Below the pieces are notes generated by a model. That model did no database searches and had not been told where the DNA came from. It saw only the letters and a program-made list of their open reading frames with translations. 64,000 nt of DNA from assembly GCF_043194295.1 (NCBI RefSeq), contig NZ_JBAFVK010000004.1. One strand, written 5' to 3'. Both the position numbers and the translations under genes were made by a program. Positions 57,660-64,000 of the stretch are shown in pieces. The number at the start of each line of letters is the position of its first letter. Positions within the stretch are counted from its first letter, which is position 1. The DNA is from Xanthobacter autotrophicus (GTDB lineage: Bacteria; Pseudomonadota; Alphaproteobacteria; Rhizobiales; Xanthobacteraceae).

Positions 57660-58460
57660 CTACTTGGCGACCGGCGGGTGCTTGCGCGCCTCGGCGATGG
57701 CGGCCTTCAGCTTGTCAAAGCCCACCGCGCCGATCACCACCTGATCGCCGATCACGTAGGACGGCGTGCCGTTCAGCGCCAACGCCTCGGCCATCTTCAT
57801 GCTCTCGTCGAGGGTCGCGTTCAGCTCGGGCGAGGTGGCCTGCTTCTGGATCAAAGCGGGGTCGATGCCCACCTCCTTCGCCGCCGCCAGCGCCTTGGCC
57901 CGGTCGGCCTGGCCGCGGCCGTTCAGCAGGGCCTGGTGGAAGGCCATGTACTTCTCCGGCGCCACCATCCGCACCGCCACCGCCACCTGGGCGGCCTCCA
58001 CGGAGCCCTGGCCGAGCACCGGGAACTCCTTCAGCACCACGCGCAGGTTGGGATCCTGCTTGATGAGGTCCTGGAGGTCCGAGAGCGCCTTTTTGCAATA
58101 GCCGCAATTATAGTCGAAGAATTCCACCAGGGTGACGTCACCCTTGGGATTGCCTGCCACGATGCCGCGCGGGCTGTTCACGAGAAGCTGACGGACCTCG
58201 CCCACGGCCTTGCTGCGCTGGCTGGCCTCCTGAACCATCTGGCGGGACTCGAGGACCGAGATGGCTTCCTGCAGCACTTCCGGATTCTGGATCAGATACT
58301 CGCGGATGATGCCGCCAAGTTCCTTCTTCTCGGTGTCGGTGAACGCAGCCGCCGGGCGCGCGACCAGGACGACAGCCGAGACGGCGGCCAGCGCCAGCGT
58401 GAAAAGCCGGGGGGCGAGGCGCCGGAGGCTGGTGGTGGGCGAGCCCAGATGGGGGGGCAT
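57660..58460 (-). CDS. Periplasmic DsbA-family thiol oxidoreductase (Com1-like)
   Basis: 266 residues, GGAGATCTGA directly before the ATG. A signal peptide (residues about 12-39, TLALAAVSAVVLVARPAAA) is followed by a helical N-terminal region. The thioredoxin fold contains the redox site CGYC (Cys119, Cys122) after VTLVEFFDYN and the cis-Pro in LNGTPSYVIGD. It probably oxidises or isomerises disulfides in the periplasm. 26 bp separate it from the M48 protease gene upstream, so the two form an operon; it is separate from aroQ downstream. Confidence 0.9.
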   Translation of the reverse strand: MPPHLGSPTTSLRRLAPRLFTLALAAVSAVVLVARPAAAFTDTEKKELGGIIREYLIQNPEVLQEAISVLESRQMVQEASQRSKAVGEVRQLLVNSPRGIVAGNPKGDVTLVEFFDYNCGYCKKALSDLQDLIKQDPNLRVVLKEFPVLGQGSVEAAQVAVAVRMVAPEKYMAFHQALLNGRGQADRAKALAAAKEVGIDPALIQKQATSPELNATLDESMKMAEALALNGTPSYVIGDQVVIGAVGFDKLKAAIAEARKHPPVAK

Positions 58461-58486
58461 TCAGATCTCCATGGGGTGAAAAGGTA

Positions 58487-59926
58487 TCACTGCTGGTTGG
58501 CGGCGCTTTTGGGCGGTTTGAAGTTCACCAGGTCGTCGGCCTGCAACCAGCCGGGCGATCCCTGCGGAAAACGTTGGCGGGCGCGGGCGGCAAGCTCGCG
58601 ACCGGTCTTGAAATCGCCCTGGGCGAAACTGCTCTGGGCCGCGGCGAGGTCTGCGTTGGCGAGATCGCCGGAGCGGCCGTAGGCCAGGGAGAGGGATCGC
58701 CAGGCCGAGGCGGAATTGGGATCGCGCTGGGTGGCCTGCACCAGCTCGCGAATCGCCTCCTGGGTGTAGGAGGGATTACCCGCCTCCACCAGCGCCTGCC
58801 CGAGCATGGAGCGGATGAGCGGAGCGCCGTTGGTCATGGCCACCGCCTTGCGCAGCGGGGCAACCGATTCGGCGGCCCGTCCGGCCTCCAGCAGAGCCTG
58901 GCCCTTCAGCTCGTAGAAATAAGGGTTGGACGGATCGCGAGCGATGAGCGCGTCGATCTGGGCATTGGCGCCATTCACATTGCCGAAGCGGTAGGCCGAG
59001 ATCGCCCGCGCATATTGGGCCGCCATGGAGGTGTCGGAGGCTGGATAGCGACGCGCCACCGTCTCCGGCCGCTCCATGAAGCCGATCAGCTTGGCCCGCA
59101 TCATGTCGTGGCGGGCCTGAAGCGCGGGCGGATCCTTGGTCTCGTAATAGGGGCTGGCCTTGGCCAGTTGCTCCAGCGCGGCGATGCGCTCGCGCGCCAT
59201 GGGATGGCTCAGGGAATAGGGATCCACCCGCTGGCTGATGAAGAGCTGGTCGTTCTGGAAGCGCTGGAAGGTCTCCAGCATGCCCTTCGCCGACTGGCGG
59301 GTGGCATCCAGATACTTTACCGCCGAACGGTCGGCCGCCGCCTCCTCGCCCCGCTGGTAGTTGAGGAGCGAGCGCCGGATCAGTTCCTGGGGCGCCGACA
59401 TGGCCGCGCCGCCCACATTGCCGAGGTCGCGCCCGTTCATGCCGCCCGCCGCGCCGGCCGCCATGCCGCCCGCCGCCAGCAGCATGGCAACGATGGCCAT
59501 GGTCTGGGCGCCGGCCAGCTGTTCGCGCATGCGGGCGAGGTGACCGCCGGCGATATGGCCGGTCTCGTGGGCGAGGACGCCGATGATCTGGTTCGGCGTG
59601 GTCGAATCCACCAACGCGCCGGTATTGACGAAGATACGCTTGCCGTCGGCCACGAAGGCATTGAACGACCGCTCGGAAATGAGCACCACCTCGACATTCT
59701 GCTGGCCGAGGCCCGCCGTCTTGAGGATGGGGCGGGTGTAATCCCTCAGCAGCGCCTCGATCTCCGTGTCGCGGATGGTGGCTGGCCCCTTGCGGGCCTG
59801 CTCCTGCGCCACCGCCATCTCGATCGGCAACGCCACGGCGGCCGCAAGGCACAGGCCACGGGCAAGAGCCCGGCCCGATGCGCGAAGGGCCGTCAGCAAA
59901 GACAGGGATGAAGAAGGCATGGGCAT
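58487..59926 (-). CDS. M48 family zinc metalloprotease with TPR repeats (BepA-like)
   Basis: 479 residues from an ATG at 59926 (M at 59920 also possible). A hydrophobic signal (about 19-40, AVALPIEMAVA) targets the periplasm. The zinc site is HETGH (His120, Glu121, His124) with a third ligand in the EEAAADRSAVKYL motif. Tetratricopeptide repeats occupy about residues 290-460. BepA-type proteases survey outer-membrane protein assembly and LPS-transport components. The DsbA-like gene follows immediately, which fits an envelope quality-control role. Confidence 0.92.
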   Translation of the reverse strand: MPMPSSSLSLLTALRASGRALARGLCLAAAVALPIEMAVAQEQARKGPATIRDTEIEALLRDYTRPILKTAGLGQQNVEVVLISERSFNAFVADGKRIFVNTGALVDSTTPNQIIGVLAHETGHIAGGHLARMREQLAGAQTMAIVAMLLAAGGMAAGAAGGMNGRDLGNVGGAAMSAPQELIRRSLLNYQRGEEAAADRSAVKYLDATRQSAKGMLETFQRFQNDQLFISQRVDPYSLSHPMARERIAALEQLAKASPYYETKDPPALQARHDMMRAKLIGFMERPETVARRYPASDTSMAAQYARAISAYRFGNVNGANAQIDALIARDPSNPYFYELKGQALLEAGRAAESVAPLRKAVAMTNGAPLIRSMLGQALVEAGNPSYTQEAIRELVQATQRDPNSASAWRSLSLAYGRSGDLANADLAAAQSSFAQGDFKTGRELAARARQRFPQGSPGWLQADDLVNFKPPKSAANQQ

Positions 59927-60275
59927 AATCGCTCGGCTTCGATCCGTTTCCTCGATCCCTCTGGTCCGCTCCACCCCATGCCGGCGGCGACGCGTGCATT
60001 CGGGGTGCGGCGACATCGACGTTGCCAGTTCGCCCCCATCCTCGCCCGCCCCTCGCCCCCTAGGCGCCCTCTAGGCACCCCCTTGGCGCCCGCGATGGCG
60101 CAGGTTACGAGACAGCCGGACACTGGTGCCCGCCGGACCCATGGTCAATGCGCCGGTCTTCACGTTGAGGCGAACCCGTCTCAGGGACAGTCAGATTAAG
60201 GCGGCAGCACGGCAGCGCGGAACTTCCGCTGCGTCGAGGCCCGCCAATGCACGAAAACAAGCTGGAAATCGCAGT

Positions 60276-61457
60276 ATGTCCACGGCGCCCCATCCCCGTT
60301 CCATCGTCCTCTCCAGCCGTAGCGCGGTGGAGCCGTTCATCGTCATGGACGTGATGCAGCACGCCGCCCGCATCGAAGCCGGCGGCGGCCACGTCATCCA
60401 TCTGGAGGTGGGCCAGCCGGCCGCTCCCGCCCCCACCGTGGCGCGGCGCGCGGCAGCGGCGGCGCTGGAGGCCGGGCAGGTGGGCTATACCGCCGCCCTC
60501 GGCATCCCGGCCCTGCGCGCCCGCATCGCCCGGCATTACGGAGAAATCCATGGCGTGGCGGTGGATCCCGAGCGCATCGTGGTGACCCATGGGTCGTCCG
60601 GCGGCTTCGTGCTCGCCTTCTTGGCGCTGTTCGAGCCCGGCGACCGGGTGGCCATCGCCGCGCCGGGCTATCCGCCCTACCGGCATGTGCTCCACGCGCT
60701 GGGCTGCGAGCCGGTGCTGATCGAGACCCGCGCGGAAGACCGCCACGCTTTGACCCCCGAGCGGCTGCTGGAGGCCCATCGCAAGGCGCCGCTCAAGGGT
60801 GTGCTGGTGGCAAGCCCCGCCAACCCCACCGGCACCATGATGGACCGCGCCGCCCTCACCGCGCTCCATGCCTGCGCCCGCGACCTGAACCTCGCCTTCA
60901 TCTCCGACGAGATCTATCACGGGCTCGACTACGCCTTCCCGGCGGTGAGCGCGGTGGAGATCGGCGAGGACGTCACCGTCATCAATTCCTTCTCCAAATA
61001 TTTCTGCATGACCGGATGGCGCGTGGGCTGGATGGTGGTGCCGCCCGGCGTCTCGCGCACCATGGAGCGGCTTCAGCAGAACCTCTCCATCTCCGTGCCG
61101 ACCCTGTCCCAGATCGCCGCCGACGCTGCCTTCGAGGGCCGGGCCGAGATGGACCTCGTCAAGGCGACCTATGTGGAAAACCGCCGCATCCTCACGCAAG
61201 GACTGCCGGAGGCCGGGCTCAAGCGCTTCCTGCCAGCGGACGGCGCCTTCTATCTCTATGCGGACGTATCCGACTTCACCAACGACAGCGCCGCTTTCGC
61301 CCGCCGCATGCTCGACGCGGCCCATGTGGCGACCACGCCGGGGGTGGATTTCGACCCCTTCCACGGCCACCAGTTCCTGCGCATCTCCTATGCGGGTTCG
61401 GCGTCCGACATGGCGGAGGCGATGGCGCGGATCGGCGACTTCCTGAAGCGGGGGTGA
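60276..61457 (+). CDS. PLP-dependent aminotransferase, class I/II
   Basis: 393 residues from the ATG at 60276. PLP fold marks are HGSSGGFVLAFLALFEPGD, SPANPTGTM, ISDEIYHGLDY and the Schiff-base Lys in INSFSKYFCMTGWRVGW. It resembles aspartate/aromatic-type aminotransferases; the exact substrates are unknown. It stands alone, divergent from the M48 protease, and 46 bases before aat on the same strand. Confidence 0.9.
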   Translation: MSTAPHPRSIVLSSRSAVEPFIVMDVMQHAARIEAGGGHVIHLEVGQPAAPAPTVARRAAAAALEAGQVGYTAALGIPALRARIARHYGEIHGVAVDPERIVVTHGSSGGFVLAFLALFEPGDRVAIAAPGYPPYRHVLHALGCEPVLIETRAEDRHALTPERLLEAHRKAPLKGVLVASPANPTGTMMDRAALTALHACARDLNLAFISDEIYHGLDYAFPAVSAVEIGEDVTVINSFSKYFCMTGWRVGWMVVPPGVSRTMERLQQNLSISVPTLSQIAADAAFEGRAEMDLVKATYVENRRILTQGLPEAGLKRFLPADGAFYLYADVSDFTNDSAAFARRMLDAAHVATTPGVDFDPFHGHQFLRISYAGSASDMAEAMARIGDFLKRG

Positions 61458-61503
61458 GACGGCTGCCACACGGTCGCGCCAATTCCTGCTATCATTATGT
61501 CCC

Positions 61504-62175
61504 ATGAGCCGGCTGAACGACCAGATCGTCGAGATCACCCCCGATGTGCTGCTGAAGGCCTATGCCTGCGGCATCTTTCCCATGGCGGAAAGCGCCGAGG
61601 ATCCCGGCCTCTACTGGATCGAGCCGGAGCGGCGCGGCATCATCCCGCTGGATGGCTTCCAGATGTCCTCCCGCCTCGCCCGCACGGTGCGATCCAACAA
61701 GTTCGAAGTGCGCGTCGACCACGACTTCGATGGCGTCATTGACGGCTGCTCGGAGCCGCAGGAGGGCCGAGAGAAGACCTGGATCAACGAGCGGATCCGC
61801 AAGCTCTACGGCGAATTGTTCCTGCGCGGGCGCTGCCACACGGTGGAAGCCTGGCGCGACGGCAAGCTGGTGGGCGGGCTCTACGGGGTGCGGCTCGGCG
61901 GCGCCTTCTTCGGCGAGAGCATGTTCCACCGCGAGACCGACGCCTCGAAGGTCGCCCTCGTCCATCTGGTGGGTCGGCTGATCGCCGGCGGCTTCCGGCT
62001 GCTGGATACCCAGTTCGTCACCAGCCACCTGAAGACCTTCGGCGCTATCGAGGTGTCGCGGCGGCATTATCACCGCCTGCTCGATCACGCCCTCCAGGGC
62101 GAGGCGGACTTCTACTGCTGGCCGCGCGCCGTGACCGGGGCGGAGGCTTTGCAGCCGATCAGCCACACGTCGTAG
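61504..62175 (+). CDS. aat: Leucyl/phenylalanyl-tRNA-protein transferase
   Basis: 223 residues. It adds Leu or Phe to N-terminal Arg or Lys, marking proteins for ClpAP degradation (N-degron pathway). The family pattern is LLKAYACGIFPMAE, YWIEPERRGIIPLD, WINERIRKLY, HTVEAWRDGKLVGGLYGV and FFGESMFHRETDASK. The 3' end overlaps the convergent DUF2155 gene by 64 bp. Confidence 0.95.
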   Translation: MSRLNDQIVEITPDVLLKAYACGIFPMAESAEDPGLYWIEPERRGIIPLDGFQMSSRLARTVRSNKFEVRVDHDFDGVIDGCSEPQEGREKTWINERIRKLYGELFLRGRCHTVEAWRDGKLVGGLYGVRLGGAFFGESMFHRETDASKVALVHLVGRLIAGGFRLLDTQFVTSHLKTFGAIEVSRRHYHRLLDHALQGEADFYCWPRAVTGAEALQPISHTS

Positions 62176-62780
62176 ATGGGGTGCTCCACCGCGTGGAGGC
62201 CGGGGCTGGAGGCGAACATCCATCCAGTGAAGATGCGCTTGGCTTGTCCGGCCAGCGTCACCTCGTTCACCTCGGTGAAGGAGGTCGTGTTCTGCGTCTC
62301 GGTGGCCGGCCGGGTGTAGCAGGCGCGCGGCGTCACCTGCAGCGCGCCGAACTGCGCAGTCTCGCCGATGGCCACGTCGAACGAGGTGATGCGGCCGGTG
62401 ATCTTGTCGAGGCCGGCATAGACCGCAAAGGCGTTGGCGATCTTCTGCGTCGGCGGCTGCACCACCATCACGTCGCCATTCTCGTCCGAGCCCGGAGCGG
62501 CCGGCACGACGGCGGTGCCGGGAACCGGGCCGGGCACCGGCTGGACGCCAGGTGGCAAGGCCGGCGCCGGGCCACGCTGGACCGTGCCGGGCGTCACCGG
62601 CCGGGGGGCCGGGGCGGCGGACGGCGCGGGCTGACGGGGGGCGGGAATGGTGCCGGGAGGCGCAAGAGGCGTGGATTCGATCTGACCCGGGCGCTGATAT
62701 TGCACCTGCGCCAGCGCCCCGGATGCCGTGCCGACGAGAATCGCCGCGGCGAGGAGCGGCACGGTCCGGTAAAGGCGCAT
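62112..62780 (-). CDS. Secreted DUF2155-domain protein
   Basis: 222 residues from the ATG at 62780. A signal peptide (about 1-24, LLAAAILVGTASGALAQ) precedes a Pro-rich stretch (about 28-105). The C-terminal DUF2155 domain shows ITSFDVAIGETAQFGALQVTPRAC and YDVWLIGCK, with two Cys that may pair. Function is unknown; the gene is almost always next to the NDUFA12-like gene in alphaproteobacteria, as here. Its 3' end is antisense to the end of aat. Confidence 0.88.
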   Translation of the reverse strand: MRLYRTVPLLAAAILVGTASGALAQVQYQRPGQIESTPLAPPGTIPAPRQPAPSAAPAPRPVTPGTVQRGPAPALPPGVQPVPGPVPGTAVVPAAPGSDENGDVMVVQPPTQKIANAFAVYAGLDKITGRITSFDVAIGETAQFGALQVTPRACYTRPATETQNTTSFTEVNEVTLAGQAKRIFTGWMFASSPGLHAVEHPIYDVWLIGCKASAPVTARGQQ

Positions 62781-62921
62781 CAGGACATCAACCCGTAACA
62801 AAATCTGAAGGCAGCAGGCATCGGCCGTGCTGCCCTTCTGAAGCGCCGGATTCAGGCGACGGCAAGGCGGTCGGGCAAAGAAGACGACCACGCGAGGACA
62901 TCTGCCCCGCGATGGCGGCCC

Positions 62922-63332
62922 TCACTCGCCCGGGGTCCAGGCCTTGTAGTCGCCGGTGACGCGGGGGCGAAGGCCGCCGGCCAGCACCGAACCCTTGGGC
63001 CGGTAGGCGCCGGGCGACCCGGTCATGTTACGGCGGTGCGGCTTCTGCCAGGAGTGGGGCGTATAGGCCTCATCCACCGGCGGGGTATCGACGCGATGGT
63101 GCATCCAGCCCCACCAGCCGGGCGGGATGGTGGAGGCTTCCGCATAGCCGGGATAGATGACCCAGCGGCGCTCGAAGCCCAGGGTCGGGTCGATCTTGCC
63201 GCCCTTGGTGCGGAAATAGCGGTTGCCGAACTCGTCCTCGCCCACGAACTCGCCGAACCGCTTCGTCCACCACATGGTGCCGACGGTCTGCTTGTTCCAC
63301 CAGGTGAAGATATAAAGCAGGAAGTTCTTCAC
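62922..63332 (-). CDS. NDUFA12-like accessory subunit of NADH:ubiquinone oxidoreductase
   Basis: 136 residues from a GTG at 63332 (VKNFLLYIFTWWNKQTVG), with GAGG nine bases upstream. The conserved core is GRYFRT-type: DEFGNRYFRTKGG, RRWVIYPG, PPGWWGWMHH and the terminal WQKPHRRNMTG. It is an alphaproteobacterial homologue of the mitochondrial complex I accessory subunit NDUFA12/B17.2, which helps assembly of the membrane-peripheral junction. It does not overlap the main nuo genes, which are elsewhere. Confidence 0.93.
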   Translation of the reverse strand: MKNFLLYIFTWWNKQTVGTMWWTKRFGEFVGEDEFGNRYFRTKGGKIDPTLGFERRWVIYPGYAEASTIPPGWWGWMHHRVDTPPVDEAYTPHSWQKPHRRNMTGSPGAYRPKGSVLAGGLRPRVTGDYKAWTPGE

Positions 63333-63407
63333 GGCCCGCGCCTCGTTCGGAATTCGGGCGGAACATGCCATCTGGCCCGCCGCCTGTCCACCTGTCGCCG
63401 CCCTGTC

Positions 63408-64000
63408 TTATGGCATGAACAGCAGCATCACATAGACGCAGAAGACGATGAGATGCACAACGCCGTTCAGCGCGTTGGTCCGCCCGGTGCCGAACGACAG
63501 GATGGACAGCACGAAGGTGACCAGCAGCATGGTGCGGTCCTCGGTGTCGAGGCCGAGGACCATCGAGTGGCCGATGAGCACCGATATGAAGGCCATGGCC
63601 GGGATGGTGAGCGCCACCGTGGCCAGCGCCGAGCCCAGCGCGATGTTCAAGGAATGCTGGAGGTGGTTGCGGGAGGCGGCCCGCACCGCGGCGATGCCTT
63701 CCGGCAGCAGGATCAGGAGCGCGATGAGGGCGCCGGTCACGGCGTCGGGATCGGCCAGCGCGAAATTGCCGAGGAAGTCCTCGAAAGCCGCCGCCACGTG
63801 CTTCGACAAGACGACCACCGCCGCAAGGCTCGCGATCAGCATGACCAGTCCGAGCGCAAACGCGTTCGGCGTAGGCGGCGCTTCGCTGTGTCCCTCCGGC
63901 TGGTTCTCGAAGTGCTCGCGATAGCGCACCGTCTGCATGTAGAGGAACGCGCCATAGAGCGAGATCGCGACGAAGCTCATGAAGATGAGCTGACGCGGGG
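63408..64000 (-). CDS. ChaA-like calcium/sodium:proton antiporter, C-terminal part (cut by window edge)
   Basis: The frame is open across the right edge, so the visible 196 residues are the C-terminal part only; the ATG at 63980 is internal. Multiple hydrophobic helices are present. The conserved acidic stretch GALIALLILLPEGIAAVRAASRNHLQHSLNIALGSALAT resembles the alpha-repeat of the cation/Ca2+ antiporter superfamily (ChaA/YrbG type). It likely exchanges cations for protons at the inner membrane. The N-terminal half lies outside the window. Confidence 0.8.
   Translation of the reverse strand, partial: PRQLIFMSFVAISLYGAFLYMQTVRYREHFENQPEGHSEAPPTPNAFALGLVMLIASLAAVVVLSKHVAAAFEDFLGNFALADPDAVTGALIALLILLPEGIAAVRAASRNHLQHSLNIALGSALATVALTIPAMAFISVLIGHSMVLGLDTEDRTMLLVTFVLSILSFGTGRTNALNGVVHLIVFCVYVMLLFMP

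Overview
The window is high-GC, densely coded chromosomal DNA of a Rhizobiales alphaproteobacterium, most likely Xanthobacter or a close relative (Xanthobacteraceae). This rests on a three-subunit acetone carboxylase operon with an AcoR-type sigma-54 activator (subunits of 717, 776 and 168 residues, the sizes I associate with Xanthobacter autotrophicus), the rhizobial gene order degP-feuP-feuQ-glnE, a candidate EcfG general-stress promoter, and intergenic repeats of rhizobial type. I see no phage, insertion sequence, CRISPR array, tRNA or rRNA.

Layout. 1-2187: an edge-truncated secreted SH3 protein and an ScfR/PccR-type short-chain acyl-CoA regulator. 2394-12994: a divergent C3 cluster, pccB-pccA-cfa-like-mutA-small secreted protein-mutB-metallo-beta-lactamase protein, which carboxylates propionyl-CoA and isomerises methylmalonyl-CoA to succinyl-CoA; the epimerase is not here. 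13005-20015: dxs and xseB (minus), separated by two glycosyltransferases, a membrane alpha/beta hydrolase and an ICMT-like methyltransferase. 20179-25757: hisZ-hisG, a small secreted protein and pepN. 25811-32966: glnE, feuQ, feuP and degP, all minus. 33162-38507: thiC under a TPP riboswitch, thyA, a TerB-like repeat protein and msrQ.

38572-46156: the acetone carboxylase operon acxABC (minus) and divergent acxR. The region between them holds a -24/-12 promoter, an IHF-like site and a 17-bp palindrome, arranged as expected for sigma-54 activation. 46246-47755: a glutathione peroxidase and an ornithine cyclodeaminase/mu-crystallin family protein. 47871-54792: a non-homologous end-joining block with ku, ligD, a second ku, an ALDH7-type dehydrogenase and small DUF2934 and DUF3008 proteins; the second half lies behind a near-perfect EcfG promoter. 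54840-58460: accC, accB, aroQ and a DsbA-like protein. 58487-64000: an M48 protease, an aminotransferase, aat, a DUF2155 protein, an NDUFA12-like complex I subunit and the end of a ChaA-like cation/proton antiporter.

The main themes are CO2-fixing carboxylases (propionyl-CoA, acetone, acetyl-CoA), envelope and proteostasis functions, and stress-linked DNA repair. Three unrelated families of inverted repeat lie between subunit genes of the three carboxylase systems. Genome-wide comparison, promoter mapping and profile searches could not be run here.
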